DNA of 43,095 nt from IMG/VR virus record IMGVR_UViG_3300044644_000409, positions 1-43,095 of that record, one strand, 5' to 3'. Made by a program: the position numbers and the translations under genes. Source of the stretch: a virus. The notes below the pieces were generated by a model. That model ran no database searches and was not told where the DNA came from. It worked only from the letters and a program-made list of their open reading frames with translations. Positions 1-8,424 of the stretch are shown here, piece by piece. The first letter of the stretch is position 1, and the number at the start of each line of letters is the position of its first letter.

Positions 1-401
1 CGGTCAGCAAACAGAGGCATACGCGGGTCGTTATTTCTCATGAAGTGGTTGTCCACTGAGTCCATCTGGTTCTGCGCTTGCGTGTCGTAGTACTCTTTCA
101 TGGCCATGAGTTTTTCGGTTTGGATCTTGCAAAGCATCAATCCACCAATTTCTACATTACCATTTGCACTACCTTCAAGCATCAGTTCTGGATGGTCTAC
201 TGCCTTCACTGGAACCCAGCCATCCCGCATCTTGCTAGACACATTGGTTGGCATTGTCTGTCCCAAGACATGAGTCGCTATGTAGCGATACTCCCATCCG
301 GGTTCAGGGGTAGGATCAGGCAACGCACTCGAAGGTTTATACACGTATCGAGTTGTTTTTTCGCGTGACGCATTGTCACGGGGTGTGCGGTTTTCAGCCA
401 T
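1..401 (-). CDS. Head-module protein of unknown function, 3' end outside window
   Basis: Open reading frame from an ATG at 401, in frame to the left edge (133 codons visible), so the C-terminus is missing. It begins MAENRTPRDNASREK and continues with a Pro-rich stretch and an aromatic segment (GWEYRYIATHVLG). Its start overlaps the end of the scaffold-like gene by 8 nt (394-401), implying translational coupling. Position after TerL, portal and scaffold suggests a head protein or the gene just before the major capsid gene. No domain recognised. The frame is clear; the function is inferred from neighbours only. Confidence 0.8.
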   Translation of the reverse strand, partial: MAENRTPRDNASREKTTRYVYKPSSALPDPTPEPGWEYRYIATHVLGQTMPTNVSSKMRDGWVPVKAVDHPELMLEGSANGNVEIGGLMLCKIQTEKLMAMKEYYDTQAQNQMDSVDNHFMRNNDPRMPLFAD

Positions 402-1353
402 TTTGATTCTCCAATTTTAAAACTTCAGCAACATATTTCTTAGGGTCAAGGTTGTACTTCTTAATTAACGCTGCTTGTGACGGCGTCAATTGCACTTTCC
501 TTGTTCCAGTCGAACGAGTCGCCGGAGCAACTACTGCTGCCGGTTTTCTACTGGATGCATCAACCGACCTTGGCTTGTCTTCGTTACCACCAAAAACTTC
601 GGGGAACTTAGACTTCACGCGAGCATCAATTTGCTCGAAATAATCGTCATTGCGGGGATCAACCCCGGAGTTGACTAGTTTTTGATGCAGCCCTAGTGCA
701 AAGCTGGTAACTTCCTCAAACCCATCAGAACCAAACCACTGGTTTTTTGCCTGCCAGCGCAGAGTCTTTTCGTCTGGTTGTACCTGTTGGGGAGCAGATT
801 GACGCGGTTGTACCTCAGTTTCTTCAGTCTGTAAAGGGGTGGGCCGAAAATTCTCTGCTTGTTGCAGCTTCATTTTGGCTTCAAACAACGATTCTTGGGC
901 CGCCAAGATAGCGTCAGAATCAAAAGCTTCTTGTGCTGCTTTGTATTCTCGGCGCGCCTTATCAAGTGCAGCTTGGGCAGCGGTCTTGGCCATTGCCCCG
1001 TACTGCTCAGTGCCGGTGTTTACATACTGTTTGAGCTTTTTATTCTCTTCAACGTAGTGTTGTGCAAGACGCTCAAGGTCTTGCTTCTCCCTAAAAAGGG
1101 CTTCTTTGGCGCGGCGCTCATCATGCCTTGCATGGGTCAGCTCCTTGATTCGGACTTTGACCTTATCTGAATAAGTTTCAATCTCGTCATCAGAAGGATC
1201 ATCAACCTCCTTGTCCAGCGGCTTTCGGCCACGGTCTTGGATGGGCGTATCGTCAACAATCTCAATTTCAACATCATCATCGGGCTGAATGATCTCAACC
1301 TTCTGACTCTTGTCGTCTTCAAGTTCGTCGGGAAACTTGTATTGTTCTGCCAT
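394..1353 (-). CDS. Scaffold-like head assembly protein
   Basis: 319 residues. The N-terminus is strongly acidic (residues 1-60, many D/E). It is followed by a long charged helical, coiled-coil-like region (about 65-170, rich in K, E, A and Q), a Gln/Pro linker (about 175-195) and a basic C-terminus ending near KKYNLDPKKYVAEVLK. Acidic N-terminus, central coil and short helical basic C-terminus is the usual architecture of phage scaffolding proteins, which line the inside of the procapsid and bind the coat through the C-terminus. It lies between portal/GroES-like genes and a head-module gene, as expected. No catalytic motif is visible. The assignment rests on architecture and synteny. Confidence 0.65.
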   Translation of the reverse strand: MAEQYKFPDELEDDKSQKVEIIQPDDDVEIEIVDDTPIQDRGRKPLDKEVDDPSDDEIETYSDKVKVRIKELTHARHDERRAKEALFREKQDLERLAQHYVEENKKLKQYVNTGTEQYGAMAKTAAQAALDKARREYKAAQEAFDSDAILAAQESLFEAKMKLQQAENFRPTPLQTEETEVQPRQSAPQQVQPDEKTLRWQAKNQWFGSDGFEEVTSFALGLHQKLVNSGVDPRNDDYFEQIDARVKSKFPEVFGGNEDKPRSVDASSRKPAAVVAPATRSTGTRKVQLTPSQAALIKKYNLDPKKYVAEVLKLENQNG

Positions 1354-1363
1354 TTCTACTCCT

Positions 1364-1801
1364 TTAAGCGCGGGTTAGCCCACGAGGGTCTTGCACAACA
1401 GCGTCCACTTGGTCATCATTGATGAGCCGGAACTCTTTTCCAAAAATCTTAAAACGCGTACCAGAATAGGTACGTACAAGGACAAAATCTCCTTCTTTGC
1501 ACCAAGCGCCTGCGGGAAATTTGGTCTGATCCTTATATGCATCAGGGCCAACTTTCATCACAAACAACACGGTGGTTGCACTTTCTTCTTGTCGCATACT
1601 GCTTGTATCGCGTACAAGATCAAGCGCAGTACCATCAATCTTTTCAGAGACTGGGGGCACGGCACACAGCAGCTTCCAGCCTGTCGGCTCTGGCAGCATG
1701 GTGGCTTTCTCTTCGTCTGTAGCGTCTTGCACTGGTGCGTCGACGGGTTGGATTGCTTCCGGCAGGGCGTACTGCCCCGGTTCTAAAACAAGTTCACTCA
1801 T
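1364..1801 (-). CDS. GroES-like co-chaperonin
   Basis: 145 residues from ATG 1801. An upstream in-frame start at 1831 is possible, but 1801 gives an ATGAGTGA junction with the preceding gene. After a roughly 40-residue acidic/Pro linker comes a Cpn10-like barrel: GWKLLCAVPPVSEKIDG, then VLFVMKVGPDAY, GAWCKEGDFVLVRTYSGTRF and IFGKEFRLINDDQVDAVV. The order (start strand, ..V.KVG.., G..V.., final ..I.DD.V.AVV) matches the GroES fold. Bacterial GroES is about 95 residues, so this one has an N-terminal extension. It would cap host GroEL, probably to fold the capsid protein (role known for T4 gp31; inferred here from the head-gene location). Confidence 0.82.
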   Translation of the reverse strand: MSELVLEPGQYALPEAIQPVDAPVQDATDEEKATMLPEPTGWKLLCAVPPVSEKIDGTALDLVRDTSSMRQEESATTVLFVMKVGPDAYKDQTKFPAGAWCKEGDFVLVRTYSGTRFKIFGKEFRLINDDQVDAVVQDPRGLTRA

Positions 1802-1988
1802 TTGATTTTTCAGCTTTCTCTGCAAGGTCAAGTAAGTGGCGCTCTGCGATAGCTAGACCCTGGATAACACCGCAAAGTTTTTGATACTCATCGAAATTGC
1901 GACATGCCCCGCCAGCGCAGTCATCTGCGTAGTTGTTCATGTCGGTGCGTAATTTTTCGCGCAATACGCGTGCGAAGTCTTGAATCAT
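1794..1988 (-). CDS. Small protein between portal and GroES-like genes
   Basis: 64 residues beginning MIQDFARVLREKLRTDMNN, predicted helical, with two Cys in DDCAGGACRNF. It overlaps the portal stop by ATGA (1985-1988) and the GroES-like start by 8 nt (1794-1801), so it is translationally coupled on both sides. No family recognised. It is probably a small head-assembly or accessory protein. Confidence 0.7.
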   Translation of the reverse strand: MIQDFARVLREKLRTDMNNYADDCAGGACRNFDEYQKLCGVIQGLAIAERHLLDLAEKAEKSNE

Positions 1989-4435
1989 TTAGTTGGCTTC
2001 TCCTGTTGTTGTTGATATCTTGCTTTCGTCTCCATCTGTTGCCGTTGACGTTTTAAGTCCCCAGCCTTCCCAAGCGCAGTGATTTCTGCAACTTTCTTTT
2101 GTTGCTGTAGCTGACCAGCTTTGTTCATGGCCTCTACTTCCAGCCGTTTGTTATCCAGCTCCAATCGAGCTTTCATCTCTTGCGACTTAAGCTGCAAGTC
2201 TTGTTGCTTGATCTGGAGTTCTTGCTGCTTGATCTGCAACTCTTGTTGTTGCATCTGGATCAGCGGGTCTTGCTGCTGTTGTTGAGCTTGTTGTTGCGCA
2301 ACTTGAGCTTGGTTTTGTTGCAGTACTTGAGATGCGGCTTGAGCCATCATCCCCGAGAGTTGGATCTCCATTTCGGGTGGCAGCTTTTCATCTTCAGGAG
2401 GCAAAGGCATACCCATTTGCTGCTCAATCTTCTGGCGGTAGGCAAAGCCAACGTGCTCTGCAACGTGCGCCATCATTGCAGCTTGTATCTGTCCGGCCTT
2501 GGGATTTTGTCCGATCAACTGCATGACGATGGGGTCCTGCATTGCCATCATATGCACCTTGATATGGGACTCATGATCTTGATAGAAGAATGCTTTTAAA
2601 GGCTCCATACGAAGAGCCGCCATGTTTTCGGACACAGGGTCTTTTGGCTTCTGATCGTCGGGCAACGGAACTAGCTTGTCAGCATCCTTGATACCCAAGA
2701 CTTGCAACATATTGCGGTGCAACTGCGGCAAATCGTAAATATCCGGCGCCATCTGCGCCATCTGAATAACAGCTTGGTACTGCACAACCCGCTGACTCAT
2801 TGTTGCCGCGTTAGGGTCGCTTACAGGAATGATGTCTATATGGTCGTAGTCTGACTTCTTGGCCTTGCGTGGTGCATCAACGGGGTCGTAGTCGTAATTT
2901 GGTTCGGTGTAGTCGCGGATGATCGCGGCCAACAGACGCAGCTCTTGCTTAAATGTGTAGTGCAGCCGAGCCTGAACCGCAGACATAACCTTAAGCTGGC
3001 GCTCCAAGAGAGCCAATGTTGTACCAACAGGAGCCTGTGCAGACATGTCCGACACCTTCATGTCGGCAGTGGCTGCAAACCTACGGCCTTCCTCCACAAT
3101 CTTGTCCATCAGTCCGGACAGGACAACGCTGGGTTCCTTGTAGGGTAAGGGCAGGATGCTGTCGCGCAGCGCCCCAGAAGCAATGTCTACGTCTCGCCAT
3201 TCTCCGGGAGCGATGGGGGTGTCGTCTCCCTTAATGCGCATTCCGCGAGTCTTAAGACCTCCGGGTAAGTTAGAAAGCGTCCCAGCATCGACAAGCTGAC
3301 GCATGATACTGGTGGCTGACCTAGCGTATCCTCCGATGAGGTGGAAAAGGCCGAAGCCGTAGGCTCCAAAACCTGGGATGTATTGGTAGTGAACGAAGTG
3401 CTGTCGCTTGAGTTTGAGGGGGTCATCTTGGTTCCAGTTCCGCCGAATAGACAAGACATCATTGCTTCCTTTTATTAGAGTAACTACATATGGCTGCATT
3501 ACGCCAGTGGGTTCGCCGTCGTCGTCTTTGTCCTCATCTCCTTCTAATACCAAGTCAACATGGCATTCATATAAGGTATACCGATCATCGTTCAGATCAG
3601 AAAACCCAGTCTCTTGATCCTTAGCTTTCTTGATGTTGTCCTGCTCTCTACTTGGATCAGGCAGCTCAATATCACGATAGAAGCCAGCCTGCTGTAGCTT
3701 AATGATCTCGTTCTTGGTCTTGCGCATACCGTGGGTCAGGCGGTAACAAGTGTCCAAGTCGGTTGTGCCATAAGGCAGGATGATGTCTTCTGCTGGGATA
3801 AACATAGACACCTGACGGCCAAGATTGGGATCAAAATAAACTTTCTTGAACGCCGAACCGGTGGCCGGCAAGCTCCACAACATGCGCTCATGCTCAGGAC
3901 GGAACTCACGCATGACTTCTGTCAACTCGTAGTTCATGTCAGCTTCAACACGCACAGCCGCTTCTTGCTTCTCAGGAGTCTCTCTGCCCAATATTTTTGT
4001 ACGTACAGGCCCTGCGGCTGGGAACTGCTCAGTAATTGTTTCTGACTGGAAGCGCACCACGGCCTCTGTAATCATGGGGTGGAACACGCCACACGCGCCG
4101 TTCCAAGGTTCTGTACGCTCTTCGTACTGAAGACCCAAAAGCTTCAAGCCTTCTGTATAAGCTTTCTCCCAATCCTTGCGGGAGTTTTTATCATTCTCAA
4201 TATCGCCACACAAGTCTCCCGCCAATGAAGCCAATGCGCCTTCATCCATTTCTTCGGCCAAGTTTTGATTAAAGTCGTCTTCGCCGTCGGGGATTATGGT
4301 TATGTCCAAGTCCCCCGCGTGGATGTTGACCATCTCGGGATCAACAATCTCAATCTCGATGGCCTCCTCATCTTGCGCCAGATCGTCTATGCCTTGGGGT
4401 TGTTGGTACAGAGCTTTATCTATATTGGTTGCCAT
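1985..4435 (-). CDS. Portal protein
   Basis: 816 residues, large for a portal. It has an acidic N-terminus; a central core with the portal-like segments EPWNGACGVFHPMITEAVV (about 110-130), LPATGSAFKKVYFDPNLG (about 188-206) and a proline/tyrosine-rich FVHYQYIPGFGAYGFG region; and a very Gln-rich helical C-terminus (about 690-816). The dodecameric portal forms the DNA entry channel and docks TerL. It sits directly downstream of TerL (8-nt gap) and upstream of the scaffold-like gene, the usual order. Similar long portals occur in podovirus-like environmental phages. The Gln-rich tail could extend as a barrel into the capsid (inference). Confidence 0.85.
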   Translation of the reverse strand: MATNIDKALYQQPQGIDDLAQDEEAIEIEIVDPEMVNIHAGDLDITIIPDGEDDFNQNLAEEMDEGALASLAGDLCGDIENDKNSRKDWEKAYTEGLKLLGLQYEERTEPWNGACGVFHPMITEAVVRFQSETITEQFPAAGPVRTKILGRETPEKQEAAVRVEADMNYELTEVMREFRPEHERMLWSLPATGSAFKKVYFDPNLGRQVSMFIPAEDIILPYGTTDLDTCYRLTHGMRKTKNEIIKLQQAGFYRDIELPDPSREQDNIKKAKDQETGFSDLNDDRYTLYECHVDLVLEGDEDKDDDGEPTGVMQPYVVTLIKGSNDVLSIRRNWNQDDPLKLKRQHFVHYQYIPGFGAYGFGLFHLIGGYARSATSIMRQLVDAGTLSNLPGGLKTRGMRIKGDDTPIAPGEWRDVDIASGALRDSILPLPYKEPSVVLSGLMDKIVEEGRRFAATADMKVSDMSAQAPVGTTLALLERQLKVMSAVQARLHYTFKQELRLLAAIIRDYTEPNYDYDPVDAPRKAKKSDYDHIDIIPVSDPNAATMSQRVVQYQAVIQMAQMAPDIYDLPQLHRNMLQVLGIKDADKLVPLPDDQKPKDPVSENMAALRMEPLKAFFYQDHESHIKVHMMAMQDPIVMQLIGQNPKAGQIQAAMMAHVAEHVGFAYRQKIEQQMGMPLPPEDEKLPPEMEIQLSGMMAQAASQVLQQNQAQVAQQQAQQQQQDPLIQMQQQELQIKQQELQIKQQDLQLKSQEMKARLELDNKRLEVEAMNKAGQLQQQKKVAEITALGKAGDLKRQRQQMETKARYQQQQEKPTK

Positions 4436-4443
4436 TTTTTACC

Positions 4444-5940
4444 TCAGTAGTACGCCGCAGCGCGTCGCTTAAAAAATTGTGGCTCATCTCGCTCATCTGA
4501 ATCCAGCGAAATAAAACCGCCTTGTCTGAATCGAATCAGCGCCTGAGTGGTCGAGTCAACCAAGTCATCGTTAGCCGCATTTGGAAAAGCAGCCACCTCT
4601 TCAATAAGCTCATCAGCCCATTTCGTCTCAGGTGCCCATACTTTACCTGACCTGAACAGATCAGTCACGGAATTTAACCGCACAAACTTATCGTTGCCTC
4701 GACTCGGCGTAAAGTCCTGTACATAGATGCCCATTCTGCGCAACTCAAATATCAGCGGAGCGCCAGCAGCCTTGGCTTCAATCACACAAGCATCCGGCTC
4801 CCATTCCTTATAAAACCTAAAAGCCGTATCCTTCAACTCAGGAAACTCCATCCGCTTTTTAAATGCGTCGAGCAAAATCACATGCGGGTCGTTTTCATTC
4901 TCATCCATATAGAAAACACCCCACGTCGTGCAGGCACTGTAGTCGCTACGTTCGTTTTTTGTAAAAGCCGTATCCCAGCTCTGGATAATGAACTCACACC
5001 GTGGCGGATCATCCTTCTTCCATCTCTGCCACCAGTCCCGCTTAACCAAGGCACCTTCTTCGCCGGTCGGACTTTGCTGGTACTGAGCATTCCATTTAGA
5101 GGAGGGCAACTCTTCCTTAAGAGCCTCCAATTCCTCAATGCTCCAAAACTCCGGCCACAAAGGCTTTCCACTTGGCATGATGGCGGGCAGCTCAATAATC
5201 TCCCACTCATCCCCTTTGTCCCGCTTAATAGAATCTTCAATGACCTTGCCAGTCAAGTCACTCTGACCCCACCGAGTCATGATGATGACGATGGCGCCAC
5301 CAGGTTGCAGACGCTGTCTTGGACCCGAGGTGTACCACTCATACACCTTATCGTAGATCTCAGGATTCCCCGCCGCCAATGCAGCTTCCTGTTCTGAATG
5401 CGGATCGTCAATGATGAGCAGATCCGCGCCCTTACCCGTAACCGTACCCCCAACGCCAATAGCGAAATACTCCCCGCCCTCACTCGTCGCCCACCGACCC
5501 GCCGCTTTACTATCTTGGCGCAAACTTACACCAGGGAATACCGTTCCATACTGATCCGACCCAACTAAGTTTCTGACCTTACGTCCAAAGCCAACTGCCA
5601 GTTCACCCGTATTCGAGCACTGAATAACCTTCTTCTGAGGAAACCGCCCAAGAAACCAACTCGGCAATAAATACGACCCAAACTCAGATTTCGTATGACG
5701 CGGCGGCATATTGATAATCAATCTTTTCAGCGTCCCATTTGCTATTGCCTCGAATTTTTTTGCCACCAAAGCATGATGCCTACCCCCAACAAACCCGGGC
5801 CACATCATCTTTACATACGCCATAAATTTTTCTTGCGCACCCTCCCGATCAAGCGCAGCTCGATATTCCGCCACCTGTGCCAGCAACTTCTCTTGCTCCA
5901 CCGGCGACAAACTACCAATCAATTCATCTAACTTGCTCAA
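4444..5940 (-). CDS. terL: Terminase large subunit (TerL)
   Basis: 498 residues: ATP-driven packaging motor plus headful nuclease. ATPase part: Walker A-like MPPRHTKS (78-85), Walker B LLIIDDP (174-180), then MTRWG (221-225). RNase H-like nuclease: SWDTAF with Asp323, VIEAK with Glu388, and NDDLVDST with Asp459/462. The start is TTG at 5940, not ATG. It overlaps the upstream stop as TTGA, has AGGA 7 nt upstream, and the next in-frame ATG (residue 40) would remove the N-terminal helix. Walker A has His-Thr where many motors have Gly, a variant known in this terminase group. Lies between the winged-helix gene and the portal. Confidence 0.93.
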   Translation of the reverse strand: MSKLDELIGSLSPVEQEKLLAQVAEYRAALDREGAQEKFMAYVKMMWPGFVGGRHHALVAKKFEAIANGTLKRLIINMPPRHTKSEFGSYLLPSWFLGRFPQKKVIQCSNTGELAVGFGRKVRNLVGSDQYGTVFPGVSLRQDSKAAGRWATSEGGEYFAIGVGGTVTGKGADLLIIDDPHSEQEAALAAGNPEIYDKVYEWYTSGPRQRLQPGGAIVIIMTRWGQSDLTGKVIEDSIKRDKGDEWEIIELPAIMPSGKPLWPEFWSIEELEALKEELPSSKWNAQYQQSPTGEEGALVKRDWWQRWKKDDPPRCEFIIQSWDTAFTKNERSDYSACTTWGVFYMDENENDPHVILLDAFKKRMEFPELKDTAFRFYKEWEPDACVIEAKAAGAPLIFELRRMGIYVQDFTPSRGNDKFVRLNSVTDLFRSGKVWAPETKWADELIEEVAAFPNAANDDLVDSTTQALIRFRQGGFISLDSDERDEPQFFKRRAAAYY

Positions 5941-6161
5941 TCAATTTTCCTAAAGTTTATGTACACCGGCCTAATCGTCCTATGCATCCCATCAACCTTC
6001 TTTAAAACACCCAACCTCACCAACCGATCCACAAGCTTCTTCGTATTCCCCAAACCCATCTTCCCGCGCTGATCCGCAATAATCTGCAACGTAGGACTAT
6101 GCCCATACATCTTCCAGTACTCATCCACAATCCTGAAAACTTCAACCTGCGCCGGACTCAT
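5937..6161 (-). CDS. Small LexA-type winged-helix DNA-binding protein
   Basis: 74 residues from ATG 6161, which has GGAG 6 nt upstream. A TTG eleven codons earlier (6194) has no comparable ribosome site. MSPAQVEVFRIVDEYWK, then HSPTLQIIADQRG and NTKKLVDRLVRLGVLKK, form a helix, a turn and a recognition helix followed by a wing, closely resembling the N-terminal DNA-binding domain of LexA-like repressors without the peptidase. It sits between TerS and TerL, an unusual place for a regulator, so it could be a late regulator or bind DNA for packaging (inference). A perfect -10 box and the ATAACGTTAT palindrome lie about 100 nt upstream. Confidence 0.78.
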   Translation of the reverse strand: MSPAQVEVFRIVDEYWKMYGHSPTLQIIADQRGKMGLGNTKKLVDRLVRLGVLKKVDGMHRTIRPVYINFRKID

Positions 6162-6314
6162 AATCTTCTCCAAACACCCCTCTAAATCTTTCAAAATATA
6201 TACCCCCCACCCCTTTTTTATTCCCTTTTAGATATATCAATCCCCGTTTTATATTCTAAAAATGAATTATAACGTTATGGACGTCCCGCTAAAAGTTCTA
6301 AAAATATACCCCCC
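6162..6314 (-). promoter_or_regulatory. TerS-to-winged-helix gap with -10 box, palindrome and G-runs
   Basis: 153-bp gap in an otherwise tightly packed late operon. Leftward reading shows a perfect TATAAT (6266-6271) overlapping the palindrome ATAACGTTAT (6269-6278), but no good -35 box at 16-18 nt, so an activator or non-sigma70 use is possible. Two related elements of G6-7 followed by TATAT and a T-run lie at about 6296-6314 and 6186-6210. It may be an internal promoter for wHTH-TerL-portal. It sits next to terS, so a packaging-site role cannot be excluded, but nothing specific shows one. Confidence 0.45.
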
Positions 6315-6983
6315 CTATGTTTTATTTTCATCTTTAGTATCCAATTCAGATGGTATTTGTTCGTGTGGAATAGTATGTGTAACATCCGCAGCACCCGAGC
6401 CCTCAAAAGGGGGGGTGCCCCCTGGGTGGGGGTCGACCGGCACCAGTTCATCAAGCAAAGTCGATGCATCTACTTCGACCGCGTCGACTGCGCCGGCCTT
6501 CATCATGCCGCGCAATTGCTCCATGATCTGCGCGCGCGCGTCTGTGCTTGTCTTGATGGTGGTTATCTCTTTGCGTTCTGTGAAGGCGGCCACTTCGGTG
6601 ACAGTCCCTAATACTTTGGCCGCTTGTATGCGAACGCTGGGTTTAGTGTCGGGATCGATGACCACTTGAACAAGGGAGTGAATTACCAGCTCGCGCAATT
6701 GTCCAGCGTTACGTTGTTTCGCCGCCTCATTAGCCAACCTATAGGCCTCTATCTCGCGTTTTATTCTAGGATCGGCCGCTAATGTATATGGCGCGGTAAC
6801 CATTGTAGACGGAGCCGGTTTAGCTTTATAGGCTTTTCGGTAAGCGCTGGCTTTTGTTTCTCCATCCGCTACGGCCTTGGCAAACTTCTTTTGCTTGGTA
6901 GTTAACTCACCGGAAACGGAAAGAATAGACTCTATTGGAACCTGTGCTAATCCTTCCCTTATTTGCTTACGAGTCATAACCAT
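6315..6983 (-). CDS. terS: Terminase small subunit (TerS)
   Basis: 222 residues. Residues 26-50 (ELTTKQKKFAKAVADGETKA and on to YRKAYKAK) form the helix-turn-helix typical of small terminases. Next is a helical oligomerisation region (about 70-150) and an acidic, Pro-rich C-terminal tail of the kind that contacts TerL or the portal. It is expected to form a ring that recognises the packaging site. Start at 6983: GGAG lies 6 nt upstream, and a second ATG two codons later is the alternative. First gene of the leftward packaging operon, behind a predicted sigma70 promoter at 7017-7045. Confidence 0.82.
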   Translation of the reverse strand: MVMTRKQIREGLAQVPIESILSVSGELTTKQKKFAKAVADGETKASAYRKAYKAKPAPSTMVTAPYTLAADPRIKREIEAYRLANEAAKQRNAGQLRELVIHSLVQVVIDPDTKPSVRIQAAKVLGTVTEVAAFTERKEITTIKTSTDARAQIMEQLRGMMKAGAVDAVEVDASTLLDELVPVDPHPGGTPPFEGSGAADVTHTIPHEQIPSELDTKDENKT

Positions 6984-7016
6984 GAACTACTCCGCTTCGC
7001 TTTAAACATGGGCGCG

Positions 7017-7045
7017 ATTCTAGGGGAAAAAGAAGGGAAAATCAA
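7017..7045 (-). promoter_or_regulatory. Predicted sigma70-like promoter for the terminase operon
   Basis: On the leftward strand, TTGATT (7040-7045) and TAGAAT (7017-7022) are separated by 17 nt, about 30 nt upstream of the terS start. Matches to consensus are 4/6 and 5/6. It lies in the 197-bp divergent gap (6984-7180) between the late leftward block and the early rightward block. The rightward side has TTGACA at 7134-7139, but no clear -10 follows. Confidence 0.55.
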
Positions 7046-7180
7046 CCGAGCCCTGGTGTTATATACAGCCTGGACGGAAAACCAGTAGGGTTTTCATATG
7101 GTTTGAGTGTCGCATATGTGACTGACAGACCTATTGACAAGAAATTAATATAAGACTTTTTAACCGCCGGAGCCCTACAG

Positions 7181-7360
7181 ATGAAAGTCCAAACCGCAGT
7201 ACTGCGCCAAGCTTATAAAGAGCTAAACACCCCTAAGCCGCCCAGTTATCAATTGACGCCCGCGGAGTACAAGCGCCGCCTCGTATTGATCGCCCACGAA
7301 AAAGGCCAGCAGCCACAACCCGACCCCATTAACGAAAATCAAAAGGATCTTTTCGCATGA
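7181..7360 (+). CDS. Small protein, first gene of rightward operon
   Basis: 59 residues beginning MKVQTAVLRQAYKELNTPK and ending with a short acidic tail. GGAG lies 9 nt before the ATG. The stop overlaps the next start as ATGA (7357-7360). Basic and helical in the middle (YKRRLVLIAHEKG). No family recognised. Confidence 0.7.
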   Translation: MKVQTAVLRQAYKELNTPKPPSYQLTPAEYKRRLVLIAHEKGQQPQPDPINENQKDLFA

Positions 7361-7767
7361 AACCGCTTTATCTAATCGCTTGCAGCCAATCCAAACTAGA
7401 CCGCGCCGCACCGGCTGCAGAGCTTTACACCGGCCAAGCCTTCAAGCTTGCCATGAGCGCCGCCAAGGCCGCCAATGCCGACGTGCTGATTCTCTCCGCG
7501 CTTTATGGAGTGCTGGAACCGGACGACGTTATAGACCCCTATAACTGCTATTTGGGAGGCCTGCCCGCCATGGATCGCGCCATATGGGCAATAACCACAG
7601 CCGCCCAGCTCGCACCACACCGCGAACGCTTTGCCGTCATTTTGGCCGGTAAGCATTACGCCGCAGCCTGCGACGACTTCGCAAACAAGCGCGAACCGCT
7701 CAAAGGCTTAGGAATAGGCCAACAGCTCCGCGTTTTAAAGAATGCAACCGAATTCCTGAGCCGGTGA
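7357..7767 (+). CDS. YaaA/DUF6884-like protein
   Basis: 136 residues. The N-terminal CSQSKLDRAAPAAELYTG (from residue 9) contains the Cys-Ser-x-x-Lys signature, followed by VLILSALYGVLEPDDVIDPY. Both segments match the DUF6884/YaaA-like fold, an alpha/beta domain seen in DNA-damage and deazaguanine-related contexts. In phages its biochemical role is not established. It is early in the rightward operon and translationally coupled to the preceding small gene. Possible roles are nucleotide or DNA-base metabolism or host takeover (inference). The family call is fairly firm; the function is not. Confidence 0.65.
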   Translation: MKPLYLIACSQSKLDRAAPAAELYTGQAFKLAMSAAKAANADVLILSALYGVLEPDDVIDPYNCYLGGLPAMDRAIWAITTAAQLAPHRERFAVILAGKHYAAACDDFANKREPLKGLGIGQQLRVLKNATEFLSR

Positions 7768-7848
7768 AAGTGTCAGGCCAAGCCCGCCCGCGCGGGTTTG
7801 ACCGGACATTGTCCGAACTTGAAACCATAAACAAAAGGAACTTTAAAC
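7768..7848 (+). other. Intergenic hairpins
   Basis: 81-bp gap inside the operon. An 8-bp stem AAGCCCGC/GCGGGTTT (one G-T pair, 4-nt loop) lies at about 7782-7802, followed by only three T. A second stem, CGGAC-ATT-GTCCG, follows directly. The first resembles a weak terminator or attenuator that could reduce readthrough from the first two genes into the rest of the operon. The short T-tract argues against strong termination. Confidence 0.4.
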
Positions 7849-8145
7849 ATGAAAAACACTCCCGAATTGTCGGCCATTGTCGACCGCATCGCCCAGCTTA
7901 AGGCGCAGATATCCGACCTAACCCAAGAAGAGGCCGCATTAAAGGCCGCATTGATCGAATCAGGACTTGAGGCCGTCAACGGCTCCGAACATCGCGCGGC
8001 CATTAGCTGGACTTTTAAAAAGACTACAGACTGGCGCAGTATCGCGGAGAAATTCGACCCGAGCCGCCAATTGATCGCCGCCCACACGTCAACCGGTGAA
8101 CCCTTCGCAACTGTTCGCCTATTCGCCCGCAAACAAGGAGCCTAA
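7849..8145 (+). CDS. Small protein with N-terminal coiled coil
   Basis: 98 residues. Residues 5-40 (ELSAIVDRIAQLKAQISDL and on) form a heptad-like helix. The remainder (ISWTFKKTTDWRSIAEKF, then ATVRLFARKQGA) looks like a small alpha/beta domain. It starts 81 nt after the preceding gene with AGGA upstream. The architecture is common in phage accessory proteins, but no function is known to me. Confidence 0.72.
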   Translation: MKNTPELSAIVDRIAQLKAQISDLTQEEAALKAALIESGLEAVNGSEHRAAISWTFKKTTDWRSIAEKFDPSRQLIAAHTSTGEPFATVRLFARKQGA

Positions 8146-8148
8146 ACC

Positions 8149-8424
8149 ATGAAAACCCAAAAGCTTAACTTTTATTGTGACGCCGGCCATGGCTGGCTGG
8201 AAGTCATGCGCGAAGACGTCGACGCGCTTAACTTGGCCGACAAAATCAGCGCCTATTCCTACGCGCGCGCCGGCTGGGTTTTTCTCGAGGAAGACTGCGA
8301 CGCCGGATTGTTTTTAGACGCGGCCAAGGCCGCCGGCTGGACAATTCAAATTGTCGAAAGGTACACCGCCGGAGATTCTCCGATCCGCCGGTATGAGCGA
8401 TTCTCCGCTAAGGTGGCCGCATGA
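8149..8424 (+). CDS. Conserved phage protein of unknown function
   Basis: 91 residues beginning MKTQKLNFYCDAGHGWLEV, with ISAYSYARAGWVFLEEDCD and a short helical part, ending FSAKVAA. The pattern CDAGHGWL followed by LEEDCD recurs in uncharacterised phage and plasmid proteins; Cys10 and the later Cys could bind a metal (inference). Its stop overlaps the next start as ATGA (8421-8424). Confidence 0.75.
   Translation: MKTQKLNFYCDAGHGWLEVMREDVDALNLADKISAYSYARAGWVFLEEDCDAGLFLDAAKAAGWTIQIVERYTAGDSPIRRYERFSAKVAA

Noticed and set aside
4882-5397. 171-codon plus-strand frame inside TerL
   Set aside because: Antisense shadow of a clear terminase gene.
7134-7162. Rightward promoter at TTGACA 7134-7139
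   Set aside because: No acceptable -10 at 16-18 nt; kept only as a shared-box observation.
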